A stretch of DNA of 64,000 bases from Salarchaeum japonicum_A (GCF_049705945.1 NZ_JBNAMV010000001.1:62001-126000), one strand, 5' to 3'. Counted from the stretch's first letter, positions 8,376-18,159 are shown. The notes: a model not told the origin generated them from the letters alone. Program-made: numbers and translations.

Positions 8376-9842
8376 ATGGCAGCCGATATCGCGATTCACG
8401 ACGCATACGTTCTCACGATTGACGACCGAAACCGACTCTACGAACGAGGAACAGTCCTCATCGAGGATGGTCGCATCACTGAGGTGCGAGCTGCCCAGGA
8501 CGACGATGCGGACATCGCGGCCGACCGCGTCATTGACGGCGAAGGCAAACTCGTGATGCCAGGATTGGTCAACGCCCACACCCACCTTGAGCTGACGCCG
8601 CTAATGGGCGCATTCAGCGATCTCGACCTGCTGGAGATGATGGGCGGGATGACCGCGATCTATGGCCAGATCGCTGCCGGTGAGTACGACTACCTCACCG
8701 AGGCCGGATACGAACTTGCGGCTCTCAACTTCCTCGCTGGTGGCGTCACCACCGTCAACTCGATGGACGTCCGGCCGAGCGCAGGTGCGGAGACGTTCGG
8801 TGAGGCTGGTCTCCGCGGATTCTTCGGGCTGGCGCTCTCCGATCTCTTCTGGGACGTTCCTGTCAGCGAGCAGTTCGCTCGCGCCCGCGAATTCATCGAC
8901 GAGTACCACGACACCTACGACGGCCGGATCCGGGCGACGATCACCCCGCATGACGACTGGTCGTGTACCCGCGAATTGTGGGAGCGCACTGCCGCCCTTG
9001 CTGCCGAGTACCCCGACCTGCTCGTTCACACTCACTTGCTCGAACTTGAGGCGAGCAACACGATGGCGCGGTCGAACGGCGCAGCAGATTCGCTTGACCT
9101 CCTCGACGATGTTGGTCTGTTGGACGACCGGTTGGTGGCTGCCCATTTCCGTCTCGCCGACGAGGCGGACATTCGGCGGACGGCCGAGGCTGACGCGTCG
9201 GTCGCACACTGCCCGTCGATTTTCTGTTATTGGAACACGGACGGCGATGTGCAGTGGACGCCGGTCCCAGAACTTCGAGATGCCGGTGTCGATGTCGGTC
9301 TCGGCATCGACGATCACTACTGGCACGACTCGTACAGTCTGTTCGGTGAGGCGCGACAGGCGCGGCTTGCGGCCAACCTGAAGCGGTCAGCTGGCCAGTA
9401 CCAGTCGATGGAATTGGTGCGGATGCTCACTATTGACGGGGCGGAGGCACTCGGTGTCGGCGATGAGATCGGGAGTCTTGAACCTGGCAAGCGCGCTGAT
9501 GTACTCGTGGTTGACCTGGACAAGCCGAAGTTCACTCCCGTGACTAACATTCCGGCCCAGGTCACTAACAATGCGGGGCCCGCCGATGTGGAGATGGTCA
9601 TCGTTGACGGCGACGTGCTGATGACCGATGGCGAGATCGAGACGATGGATGCCGACAACGTGCGTGAGCGGGTCGAATCCGCGGTCGAACGCTTCGTGGC
9701 GGAGAGTGAGTGGGAACTTGACATCGGAGGCAGTGACCCGCCGAGCAAGCTAGACCTCGCCCGCGACTTGCCGACGCGTGGCCCCAGTCAGTTGCTCGGG
9801 CGGTTGGCGTTTCAGTCCGCTAGGGACAAGTTCCCATTCTGA
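8376..9842 (+). CDS. Amidohydrolase-superfamily enzyme (TrzA/AtzA/SAH-deaminase-like)
   Basis: The 488-residue protein has a metal-dependent TIM-barrel hydrolase layout. An N-terminal beta-sandwich (IAIHDAYVLTIDD) leads to the HxH metal motif NAHTHLEL (His68, His70). Next come LLVHTHLLE, the His of VAAHFRLADEADI, VAHCPSIF, and the late Asp region VGLGIDDHYWHDSYSLFGEARQA. The C-terminal sandwich carries SLEPGKRADVLVVDLD. Family members deaminate or dechlorinate cyclic N-heterocycles or hydrolyse related amides; the substrate here cannot be assigned. Most relatives have G-T-D-G at the last metal ligand and here it is GIDDH, so the Asp is retained but the context differs. No operon partner is adjacent. 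Confidence 0.88.
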   Translation: MAADIAIHDAYVLTIDDRNRLYERGTVLIEDGRITEVRAAQDDDADIAADRVIDGEGKLVMPGLVNAHTHLELTPLMGAFSDLDLLEMMGGMTAIYGQIAAGEYDYLTEAGYELAALNFLAGGVTTVNSMDVRPSAGAETFGEAGLRGFFGLALSDLFWDVPVSEQFARAREFIDEYHDTYDGRIRATITPHDDWSCTRELWERTAALAAEYPDLLVHTHLLELEASNTMARSNGAADSLDLLDDVGLLDDRLVAAHFRLADEADIRRTAEADASVAHCPSIFCYWNTDGDVQWTPVPELRDAGVDVGLGIDDHYWHDSYSLFGEARQARLAANLKRSAGQYQSMELVRMLTIDGAEALGVGDEIGSLEPGKRADVLVVDLDKPKFTPVTNIPAQVTNNAGPADVEMVIVDGDVLMTDGEIETMDADNVRERVESAVERFVAESEWELDIGGSDPPSKLDLARDLPTRGPSQLLGRLAFQSARDKFPF

Positions 9843-10099
9843 CGCGAGGTGGAGTCGGGCCGATGGTTGTTACGCGCCGCGTCTATGATGACAGTGTATT
9901 TTAGTCATCCCACGGGCGTGCGCCGGCTGGTGAGTGGACGGGTTCAACACGGTCATCAAAACGGTGTTCTTCACAGAGACTCTCGCTCAAGGCCGCGTGC
10001 TCGTTATGCGGAGGTGTCGAAACAGACGTTCCAAGCCGGCCCGTTCGCGTCCCGGGCTGGCCAGAACTTGTTTGAAGTACCCTATCGACGGTTCGTGAC

Positions 10100-10468
10100 A
10101 TGGACGGCCAGTATGAGGAGTTAGTGGAATATTGTCAGCGGCAGGCTGGCGATAGTTTTCAATCGGCGTTCACGTATACCGAGAACTCCGCAGACCCGTA
10201 CTATGTCCGGCCAGACATGAAGGGGGCGTTCGCGGAAGGCGGGCTGGAAGAGTTTCGAGAAGCGGCCTGGGGGATTCATACGACCGTCCTGAAACAAGCA
10301 CCTAAAGCCTCAGTTCTTGGAGAGTATCAGGCAACGGTGCACACCTTCGAGACGGCCTTCGCCATCCAATTCAGAACCGATGCTGATACTGGAATTGTCC
10401 TTACGTTCGACCGGAATATCGGCCGTAATCTCCACGGGTTCCTGATGGAATGCGAACGGTACCTCTAG
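10100..10468 (+). CDS. Conserved-looking haloarchaeal hypothetical protein
   Basis: The 122-residue soluble acidic protein begins at ATG 10100. It has a short helical N-terminus (DGQYEELVEYCQRQAGD), a middle segment with EYQATVHTFETAFAIQF and a C-terminal strand-helix IVLTFDRNIGRNLHGFLMEC. It resembles a family of small haloarchaeal orphans sharing a GEYxAxVHxFExAF pattern and a final RNLHxF helix (possibly DUF7522, from memory and unverified). No function is known. It stands alone between an amidohydrolase and a small membrane protein. Confidence 0.7.
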   Translation: MDGQYEELVEYCQRQAGDSFQSAFTYTENSADPYYVRPDMKGAFAEGGLEEFREAAWGIHTTVLKQAPKASVLGEYQATVHTFETAFAIQFRTDADTGIVLTFDRNIGRNLHGFLMECERYL

Positions 10469-10563
10469 ATGAGGTAAAGGCAATGCGGAACGCTGTCGAC
10501 ATGCGATGTTCAGGCTACCTATTCACCAGAAAATATTTCACTTTCTGAGGGGGAACTGGGATA

Positions 10564-10779
10564 ATGCCCTCCACTAGTGACATACCGCGGTGGCGTGAGG
10601 TGATGATGCTCATTTTACTAAGTGCGCTCTTCGCGTCACTTCAGTGGGATACGCTACAGGACCTCATTTCCAATGGGCTAACGGCCGTCAACACGCTCGT
10701 AGATGTCTCATTGTTGGTTCTCTTGGGTATCACCGTCATCGGCGCGCTCTACGAAACTCTCCAAATGGTATCAAATTGA
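10564..10779 (+). CDS. Small two-helix membrane protein
   Basis: This 71-residue ORF starts with a polar N-terminus (MPSTSDIPRWREV). A hydrophobic helix MMLILLSALFASLQ follows, then an amphipathic loop, then a second long helix (VDVSLLVLLGITVIGALYE). An AT-rich TATA-like stretch (AAATATTTCACTTTC) lies 30-45 nt upstream. Small membrane proteins of this kind are common and uncharacterised in haloarchaea. Confidence 0.6.
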   Translation: MPSTSDIPRWREVMMLILLSALFASLQWDTLQDLISNGLTAVNTLVDVSLLVLLGITVIGALYETLQMVSN

Positions 10780-10893
10780 GGGCTTCGCATGATGAGCACT
10801 CAAACGCCTCGGAGAAGCATAGTACAAACAGATTCACTCAATATCGGCTGAATCGAACTCGTTGCACTCTGACAGTGTTGACAGTGCGGGAGG

Positions 10894-12021
10894 GTGAACA
10901 GTGCGTCCGATCAGATTTCAGGGACTGCTACAAAACTATCGTCTCCCCAAATCGCTAGGCAGCGAGCGCGCTCAACAAGACAACTGAGCAAGTATCGAAA
11001 TACCAATCGCGGTCAGAGAGCGTTGTCTACGCCAGTGCCAGTCCTCTACATCTCGTTACTCCGCAAGGAGGCCATAGAATCTGCGGAGATGGAGGGGGCC
11101 GATGTCGACTACGATGCGCTGTACAGTCTCGAAACACGCACGTTCGACGAAGGCCGGAACGAACCGCGTGCGACCACTGCAGCGGACGACACCAAGGATA
11201 CTCGTGAGGTCCTCAATTACGAAACTGCAGTCCAGGACGGTATCACTGCTCTCGACGTAGGTGGTGAGTTGAACGTCGAGTTGCTTCATGACCTCCACGA
11301 GACGCTTCTCACTGACGTTTCAGACGACCGCGTCGACACACATACGGTTGGTGCGTACAAGACAAAACCGAACTACCTGGGTGACTTCCTCCCGCCCGCA
11401 CCCGACACCGCTGAGGACCTGATGGACGGCCTGTTCACCTACTATCGGACTGGCGGTCGTTACCATCCACTCGTGGACATCGCGTTGTTCCACTACCAGT
11501 TCGAGACTATCCACCCGTATGGGGACGGCAACGGTCGGCTCGGCCGTCTTCTCATTACACTCCAGTTGTACGATGCCGACTTCCTCGAGCGTCCCAACCT
11601 CTACCTCAGCGAGTACTTCAATCGGAACAAGACGACGTACGTCGAGCGCATGAAAGGCATCCGATATCACGGTGAGTGGGCGGCGTGGCTCTCCTTTTTC
11701 ATTGAAGGAGTTGCGCAGCAAGCCCGGGAATCGGTGGAGAGGACGCTTGCGCTAGCCGACCTTCGCCGCGAATACGAGGGCGAATACGGAGGGAAATCAT
11801 ACACGACGAACCAGCTCGCAGTAACCCTATTCGAGCAGCCCTACGTCACGAGCAAGACCGTTCAGCGACTCTTCGATGTACAGCAACCAACTGCCTCACG
11901 GGCGATCAACCGGCTGGTCGACGAAGGCGTCCTTGAGGAGGTACCCCGACACGGTCGGAACAAAGAGTATCGTGCTCGCGAGATTTTCGAGATTCTCGAA
12001 CAACCACCACAGACCTACTAA
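10894..12021 (+). CDS. Fic-family protein (predicted AMPylase) with C-terminal winged helix
   Basis: The catalytic Fic motif is IHPYGDGNGRLGR (His207 if translation starts at GTG 10894), matching HPFx(D/E)GNGRxxR. The N-terminal auto-inhibitory helix motif (S/T)xxxE(G/N) is present as SAEMEG at residues 63-68, so this is a class II (intramolecularly inhibited) Fic protein. The C-terminal 80 residues form a winged helix (TSKTVQRLFDVQQPTASRAINRL). Fic enzymes transfer AMP or other nucleotide moieties to Ser, Thr or Tyr of targets. Only a GTG start is available and residues 1-45 look unlike family N-termini, so the 5' end may be eroded. It sits in a low-density region with decayed toxin genes. 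Confidence 0.85.
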   Translation: MNSASDQISGTATKLSSPQIARQRARSTRQLSKYRNTNRGQRALSTPVPVLYISLLRKEAIESAEMEGADVDYDALYSLETRTFDEGRNEPRATTAADDTKDTREVLNYETAVQDGITALDVGGELNVELLHDLHETLLTDVSDDRVDTHTVGAYKTKPNYLGDFLPPAPDTAEDLMDGLFTYYRTGGRYHPLVDIALFHYQFETIHPYGDGNGRLGRLLITLQLYDADFLERPNLYLSEYFNRNKTTYVERMKGIRYHGEWAAWLSFFIEGVAQQARESVERTLALADLRREYEGEYGGKSYTTNQLAVTLFEQPYVTSKTVQRLFDVQQPTASRAINRLVDEGVLEEVPRHGRNKEYRAREIFEILEQPPQTY

Positions 12022-12055
12022 CGGAACTAATAGCTGGACGATGTGATAGAGGGTA

Positions 12056-12184
12056 CTAGTCGAGTTCGGTACGACTTCTCTCGGCGGCGATGTTTCGAGG
12101 GAGCACCGGTTGTAAAATCGTGCGTTTCCAGAAGCTATCGGAGCCGTCCGAATCGCTGTATACGTTGCCGTTTGTGAGATGCAT
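12056..12184 (-). CDS. Possible small protein or gene tail
   Basis: Opposite the Fic end, an ATG at 12184 opens 42 codons to TAG at 12056-12058. The composition is plausible for a haloarchaeon (MHLTNGNVYSDSDGSD, then WKRTILQPVLPRNIAAERS). The frame stays open about 15 codons further upstream without a start. It could be a genuine microprotein, a relic of a larger gene, or chance. Confidence 0.25.
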   Translation of the reverse strand: MHLTNGNVYSDSDGSDSFWKRTILQPVLPRNIAAERSRTELD

Positions 12185-12352
12185 TGTGTCCACGTACTCG
12201 GTGGACCAACCTGGAATAGTGTCGTCTAAACAAACGGTTTAATGTGGGATGGTAGTGGGGTTAGGTGGATTGTGTCTGGTGGTTTTGGGATGCGGTTGGT
12301 TTTTCGTGAGAGCACGACGATTAAAGGTTGTGGCCAAAACGATTCGGCCGGA

Positions 12353-15300
12353 ATGACCTCTCAGGGTAATAAGCACTCGCTAAGGGCGATATTACTTACA
12401 GGACTACTCATCATATCCGTATTCGCCGGAATTCCACTTACAACTACGTCTGCCGTAGCCGCATCCGGAACAATAACAGCTGCCGACTACACACTCGTTA
12501 ACGACTCCGGATACACCTACGAACCGCTCACCGCATCAGTCACAGTCAACAACACCAACGACACACAGGAATCCAAAACCATCACCATCCAGCACTATAC
12601 TGATGGCAGATGGACGACCGTTGGCGAAGAGACAGTCATCGTCGACGCGAACACGACCAAAACAGCCAACGTCTCGTATACGATCAAACGGGCTCCCGTC
12701 GATGGGATGGCAACGCTCCGTGTGAAGACGCCTGAGACGACTCTTACTAACTCGACGCTTCCCATCACGCGCACACCAACACATATCCAATCGGTTAAAC
12801 CAGACACGACGTCGCTCGAAACTGGGAATTCGACGACGGTCACTGCGACTGTCAGAAACTACAATGAATCCGCGGCTGTTGATCGAGAGCTCTCCCTCGA
12901 CTGGGGAAATCAGTCCACGACCTCTCAAATAACGAAGACGGTTCGAGTCCCAGCAGGTGCCTCCGTGGATGTCGAATTTACGCCGACGTTCACAATTCCA
13001 GGCGTACACGCTCCTGAGGTTCGATCGACTTTCTCAGACCCAATCCGAGTAAATGACCCCGCTAGCTCGGTCGAACTGTCGAATCAAACCGTTCTCACGC
13101 AGACCCTCTACACGGGCGAAACCATCCGAGCGAACGCGACGGTCAACAACACCGACACGGAGAAAACGACCTATTCGGTCGTTCTGGTGGCCAATACGTC
13201 CGCGAGGGCCACGCAGTACGCCACGACAACGGTGTCGCTCAATGCGTCTGAGTCGAAGAACGTCACCCTCAGCACATGGGTGAGTACGGCCGGTGACTAC
13301 ACGGTTAGTATCAACCGCCAGGATATCGGTACCGCGACCGTCAAGCGACCATACAACGCAACGAACCTCACGGTCGACGAGTCGTCAGTCGTCGGCCAGA
13401 AGACGGCGGTGTCGGTGAACGTTACGAACCGGAAATCCACGCAGATTAGCCGGGATATCACCCTGGAACAGTACAAGAGCGGGTACTGGACCGATCTCAA
13501 TCAGACGTCGATTAGTCTGAACGGTTCGGAAACGAAGACGCTCACGTTCACACCTGCGTTCCAGCAGGCTGGCGAGAAAACGCTGCGGGTTGGGAACTCG
13601 CAGAATCTCTCGGTCACGGTCAAATCGACGGTGAACGTTTCCAATGTGTCGGTGTCTACGACAGACGCGTTCACGCGTGAACCAGTGTATGTGAACGCGA
13701 CGGTCACCAACCGTCTGGATTCAGAGACGAAGACTACACTCGGTCTGCAGCAACAATACGAGTCGAGCTGGTATACGGACCCGTCGACGGAGAAGACGGT
13801 CTCGCTGAACGCAAGTGAGACGAAGAACGTCTCCTTCCGGGTGGTGTTTACCTCGGATGGTGAACAAACCCGGCGTCTCGGGAACACCGATCCGTTCACC
13901 GTGTCGGTTACCGACACGCCCGTTCATGTGGCAAGTACGGCGGTCTCCGAACGAAGCATCGATCCTGGAAACAATACGTCCGTCACAGCGACGGTGCGGA
14001 ATCACGGTAGTGAGGGTGCGGAGTACCAGACGGTGCTCAAGATTGATGGCGGAACTGACTACGGAGAAAACGGACGGGAGCTTTCGAAAACGGTCCACGT
14101 CCTGGCCGGCGATACGAAGCAGGTCACGTTCACCCCGACGTTCACGGTCGCAGGCACCCACGAGCTGAAAATCGGATATGAGGAAGCGGGGACAGTTTCA
14201 GTGTCCTCCACGAACGTCTCCGTCGTCTCGGGTGCAGCAACCTCGGACACCACCTACAAACGTGATAGTCTGCCAGTAGAGGTAACGCTCAACAATACGG
14301 CGGATACGAAGAAGCAGTTCGCCGTAACCGTCGAGGGCGATAAGAACACTTCCGAATACTATACGGTGACGAACACGACGGTTGTGAGTGTTCCCGCGAA
14401 TTCGGAGACCACAACCCAGCTATTGGTTCGGCCGTATTCGATCGGGAATTACACGGTACGGGCGAACGACAAGGTTGTTGATGCGTTCCAGGTGAAACCC
14501 GGAGTTCTCGTCAAAAACCTCTCGTTCTCACAGAAAGTGGTGCCAGTCGGCCAACCAATCTATCTGAACAAAACACTCCGGAACCCGACCGGCAAAGACC
14601 GAACACACTTCACGCAGGTCGCGGGCAACTCCCATCGCACGAACGTCCCGAAGAGTGCGACAAAGGACGTTTCAACGAAAGTAGAATTCTCAACGCCCGG
14701 GGCGAAACGGGTGTGGGCGGATGGAACCACCTACACGGTTTACGCGGTCGCCGATACGTCGGGGACAGCGAATCTCTCGTTCAAGCGAGTGTACACTCCG
14801 GATCGAATCGTGAACGGGTCCCTGACCGGCTTCTACGCTGAAGTCGAAAACACCGGGAACGCCACCGGCGTCAAGACGGTAACACTCACACTCAACGGCA
14901 CAGCGGTGGCGAACGAGACCGTGTACGTGCCCGCCGGTCAAACGCAAAGCGTCTACTTGGAGCATACGTTCACGAAAACGGGCGACTTTGACGGCTCGCT
15001 CAGTATCGCCGATGGAGCGACGCGGAACTTCACCGGGTCGGTGCGGTCAGAAGTCGTCGTTGACGATTCGGTGAGCGTCTCACACGTCGCTGGTACTGAA
15101 CCTAATCAGTCGCCAGTCGTTGAGGCCGAATATCGATCCGGCTCGGTGTACGTCGAGTTGACGCAGAACGGGAACTACGTCCGCGACCTCTCCGCACTTG
15201 GAGCGGACAATACGACCGCGTTCAACGTCAGCTTCCTCGTGACCGACTACACGCCCCGAATCGTCGTGGGGAGTGGACACGACCTGAACTTGTCCGTCAC

Positions 15301-16213
15301 CAACACCAGTGACCCCGATACGAAACGCGTGTCCGTCCGCATCAAGCCGGGCGAACTCGATTACAAGTATAACTTCGCGGGCGAACGTCCCGCAAGCCCC
15401 TCCGAATGGGCGAGTGCCGTTGAGAACAACACCGCCGATTACGGCTGGGATACGGCCGTTCAATTCCGTGTTGGCAATGCAGATACGGCAGCTCCATCCG
15501 CGGATGCGTCTGCGGCCGCGGGGATGACGGTGTCGACCGACGCTCAGATGTTCAGCATGCCGCGGTACGTCACCCCGGAGAATTCCGCTCCGTATCTTGA
15601 AGTTTCGCTCGCAGCGCCGCACAAGACCGTCGAGGGAGAGGTCAACCAGGGGTACTACGAGGCGTTCCTTCCGAACAGACTCCTCAACAGCTGGAACGTC
15701 AGCGATCCATCCGAAGAACTGACGGCATCCTTCCAGCGACAAGACCTCGACATGACCGTCACCGAAACCGCAGACGGTGCCTTCGTCGATATCTCTCTGC
15801 ACTACTCCAGCGGCCCCCTCCAAATCCAGAAAAACACAACCGCCACCCAACCAGACGACACAGACTCCACTGACAACACGAACGACAAGACAAACAGCGA
15901 CACGACCAACTCCGTCGATTCACCGCCGGCACAGGAAACCACCACAACCCAACAATCCACAACAACCACGACGACCACAACGATAACGACTACAACAACT
16001 ACACCGACCACCACGACTACGACGTCGACGGTAACAACGGAAGATACGACGACATCAACGGCAGAATCGACAACTACGGACACGACGACCAGTGGAACGA
16101 CGAGTGCGACGCCGACTGACTCCGGGTCTTCGGGAAGTACACCTGGCTTCGGCCTCGTGCTTACTGTCGTGGCGGCGCTCTGTGCGGGGCTGCTCGCACG
16201 ACGCACCCACTAA
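12353..16213 (+). CDS. Giant secreted surface protein with CARDB-like repeats and PGF-CTERM-like anchor
   Basis: The frame is open from 12242, but ATG 12353 has a TTAAAGG TATA-like box at 12321-12327 (about 27 nt upstream) and gives a Sec signal peptide (AILLTGLLIISVFAGIPL, cut near TTSAVAA). About nine beta-sandwich repeats of some 95-110 residues follow, each with a YxGExV.VxATVxNt..-type first strand and a late strand such as GTHELKIG. They resemble CARDB or archaeal surface Ig-like modules. N-x-S/T glycosylation sequons are very frequent. A distinct domain follows (about residues 895-1160), then a Thr/Ser-rich stalk of about 90 residues (simple ACN repeats, 15940-16120). The end is PGFGLVLTVVAALCAGLLAR-RTH: a PGF motif, a hydrophobic helix and Arg, as recognised by archaeosortase A. 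Confidence 0.85.
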   Translation: MTSQGNKHSLRAILLTGLLIISVFAGIPLTTTSAVAASGTITAADYTLVNDSGYTYEPLTASVTVNNTNDTQESKTITIQHYTDGRWTTVGEETVIVDANTTKTANVSYTIKRAPVDGMATLRVKTPETTLTNSTLPITRTPTHIQSVKPDTTSLETGNSTTVTATVRNYNESAAVDRELSLDWGNQSTTSQITKTVRVPAGASVDVEFTPTFTIPGVHAPEVRSTFSDPIRVNDPASSVELSNQTVLTQTLYTGETIRANATVNNTDTEKTTYSVVLVANTSARATQYATTTVSLNASESKNVTLSTWVSTAGDYTVSINRQDIGTATVKRPYNATNLTVDESSVVGQKTAVSVNVTNRKSTQISRDITLEQYKSGYWTDLNQTSISLNGSETKTLTFTPAFQQAGEKTLRVGNSQNLSVTVKSTVNVSNVSVSTTDAFTREPVYVNATVTNRLDSETKTTLGLQQQYESSWYTDPSTEKTVSLNASETKNVSFRVVFTSDGEQTRRLGNTDPFTVSVTDTPVHVASTAVSERSIDPGNNTSVTATVRNHGSEGAEYQTVLKIDGGTDYGENGRELSKTVHVLAGDTKQVTFTPTFTVAGTHELKIGYEEAGTVSVSSTNVSVVSGAATSDTTYKRDSLPVEVTLNNTADTKKQFAVTVEGDKNTSEYYTVTNTTVVSVPANSETTTQLLVRPYSIGNYTVRANDKVVDAFQVKPGVLVKNLSFSQKVVPVGQPIYLNKTLRNPTGKDRTHFTQVAGNSHRTNVPKSATKDVSTKVEFSTPGAKRVWADGTTYTVYAVADTSGTANLSFKRVYTPDRIVNGSLTGFYAEVENTGNATGVKTVTLTLNGTAVANETVYVPAGQTQSVYLEHTFTKTGDFDGSLSIADGATRNFTGSVRSEVVVDDSVSVSHVAGTEPNQSPVVEAEYRSGSVYVELTQNGNYVRDLSALGADNTTAFNVSFLVTDYTPRIVVGSGHDLNLSVTNTSDPDTKRVSVRIKPGELDYKYNFAGERPASPSEWASAVENNTADYGWDTAVQFRVGNADTAAPSADASAAAGMTVSTDAQMFSMPRYVTPENSAPYLEVSLAAPHKTVEGEVNQGYYEAFLPNRLLNSWNVSDPSEELTASFQRQDLDMTVTETADGAFVDISLHYSSGPLQIQKNTTATQPDDTDSTDNTNDKTNSDTTNSVDSPPAQETTTTQQSTTTTTTTTITTTTTTPTTTTTTSTVTTEDTTTSTAESTTTDTTTSGTTSATPTDSGSSGSTPGFGLVLTVVAALCAGLLARRTH

Positions 16214-16403
16214 CACCGCGTCGACTTCGCTCTTATTCCGGATTTATCGCCGTTCTACTGAGTTGATTTATTCCTGGCTGTCACAGCTGTTAGGTTGGTG
16301 TACTATGTGGCGGTGGAGTAGAATGAAACGAATCTATGGACAATGAGGAGCAACAGGAGGGCGCCGTTGTCTCCTCGCCGGATCAACGCTGTCGGCGGGC
16401 TCT

Positions 16404-18011
16404 TTAGGTGTCTATCAGGTGTTCGCGGGCGCCGGCTTGGAGGACTTCTTCGGGGCCGACGACACAGTCGCGGCGCATGTCGGGAAAGTCGCCGTCGAGG
16501 AGGCCCTCAACGGTACCGTCGAGGTCGGTGAGAGTGTCGATGTTTGCGCCGGTGAGGTGGTCGGCGAGGAGGCTGGCGACGGCTTGACTGACGGCACAGG
16601 AGTCGCTCTGGAATCCCATCGCTTCGATGCGGCCGGTGTCGTCGACGCGGACGTGGAATTCGCCTTCGTCGCCACAGCTTGTCTCCGCGGAGTGTTTTCG
16701 GAAGGTTGCGTTCGTGAGTCCGTCCGGGTTTGTGGGATTGTGGTAGTAGTCCGCGATGAGGTCGTGGTAGTGGTTACTGAGTAGAGTATCGCGTTGCTGT
16801 TGGGCGTCGTCGAGTGCGGTGAGGAGGCGGTCGATTTCGTCCCGGGTGTTGTAGACGTAGAACGATGCGCGGACGGAGCCGGGAATGTCGAGGATGTCGT
16901 GGAGTGGCTGGGTGCAGTGGTCGCCGGCGCGGACGGCGATGCCGTGGTTGTCGAGGAGTTCGGAGAGGTCGTGACCGTGGACGCCGTCGACGTTGAACGA
17001 GACTAATCCGCTTCGCTCGACGTCTCCCGGTGGGCCGTAGTATTCGACGTCGTCGCGGGCGTCGAGTTTGTCGATGAAATATCGGGCGAGGGCTGCTTCG
17101 TGGTCGCGGACGGCGTCCATACCGATGTCGTTGAGGTAGTCGGCGGCGGCGGCGAGTGCGATGCCTTCTGCGATTGGTGGGGTGCCGGCTTCGAATTTCC
17201 AGGGAAGATCGTTCCACGAGGAGTCGTCGAAGGTGACGTGACTGATCATTTCGCCGCCGAAGAGGAACGGCTCCATCTCTTCGAGGAGGCCGCGTTTGCC
17301 GTAGAGGCAGCCGATGCCTGTCGGGCCTGCCATTTTGTGGCCGCTGAACGCGAGGAAGTCCGCGTCCAACGATTGGACGTCGACAGGGCGGGTGGGGACG
17401 GATTGAGCGCCGTCAACGAGGATGACGCCGCCGTGGTCGTGAGTGAGGTCGGCGAGTTCGCGAACGGGATTGATCGTTCCGAGGACGTTCGAGACGTGAG
17501 CGACCGAGACGAGTTCGACGTCGTCGTCGATGAGCTCGCGTGCGTGGTCCATGTCGAGGGTGCCGTCCGCGGTCACGCGGATGTAGCGGAGGTCGGCCCC
17601 AGTTTTCTCCGCGATTTGCTGCCAGGTGACCAAGGAGGCGTGGTGTTCCATTTCCGTGGTGACGATGGCGTCACCGGCGTCGAGGCGGTTGACGCCCCAG
17701 CCGTAGGCGACGAGATTCATCGCTTCCGTGGTGTTCTTCGTGAACACCATCTCTTCACGGCTGTCGGCACCGATGAACGCGGCGAGTCGGTCGTGCGCCG
17801 CTTCGTAGGCTTGAGAGGCTTCGTGGCTGAGTGTGTGGATACCGCGATGAACGTTCGCGTTGTACTGGCTGTAGTAGTCGTCGTAGGTGTCGTAGACCTG
17901 GGTTGGGGTATGAGTGGTGGCGGCGTTGTCGAGGTAGACGAGCGGCGTGTCGTTGACGGTTCGGTCGAGAACCGGGAAGTCGCGGCGGATCGTGTCAGTA
18001 TCCAAGCCCAT
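16404..18011 (-). CDS. sufS: SufS-type cysteine desulfurase fused to a SufU-like domain
   Basis: Residues 1-405 are a group II cysteine desulfurase: the PLP-binding Lys226 in FSGHKMAGPTG, His124 (MEHHASLV), Asp200 (LVDGAQS), and the active-site Cys366 in RAGDHCTQPLHD. Residues 412-535 are a SufU/IscU-like module: YHNPTNPDGL, then C446-G-D448, C472 in SDSCAVSQAVASLL and C516 in RRDCVVGPEEV, i.e. the four Zn/Fe-S ligands of SufU. The enzyme takes sulfur from Cys and passes it to an acceptor. Here donor and acceptor are one polypeptide, whereas they are normally separate neighbouring genes. It stands alone, convergent with the giant surface protein. Confidence 0.92.
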   Translation of the reverse strand: MGLDTDTIRRDFPVLDRTVNDTPLVYLDNAATTHTPTQVYDTYDDYYSQYNANVHRGIHTLSHEASQAYEAAHDRLAAFIGADSREEMVFTKNTTEAMNLVAYGWGVNRLDAGDAIVTTEMEHHASLVTWQQIAEKTGADLRYIRVTADGTLDMDHARELIDDDVELVSVAHVSNVLGTINPVRELADLTHDHGGVILVDGAQSVPTRPVDVQSLDADFLAFSGHKMAGPTGIGCLYGKRGLLEEMEPFLFGGEMISHVTFDDSSWNDLPWKFEAGTPPIAEGIALAAAADYLNDIGMDAVRDHEAALARYFIDKLDARDDVEYYGPPGDVERSGLVSFNVDGVHGHDLSELLDNHGIAVRAGDHCTQPLHDILDIPGSVRASFYVYNTRDEIDRLLTALDDAQQQRDTLLSNHYHDLIADYYHNPTNPDGLTNATFRKHSAETSCGDEGEFHVRVDDTGRIEAMGFQSDSCAVSQAVASLLADHLTGANIDTLTDLDGTVEGLLDGDFPDMRRDCVVGPEEVLQAGAREHLIDT

Positions 18012-18159
18012 ATACGGCAGTCTTTACCACTCACCGTGAAAAGTATGGTGTCAACTCGCGCGGCTGTTACTGCGTTTGCGGCCTGTGTCTCTTAGAAATC
18101 GGTGTAGATAGTCTGTCGTCGCCGACTGGTGTACCGCTAACTATGTACACATTGGTTCA

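Noticed and set aside
15940..16120. Short repeats that could suggest a CRISPR or microsatellite array
   Set aside because: They are ACN codon runs for the Thr-rich stalk of the surface protein, with no spacer structure.
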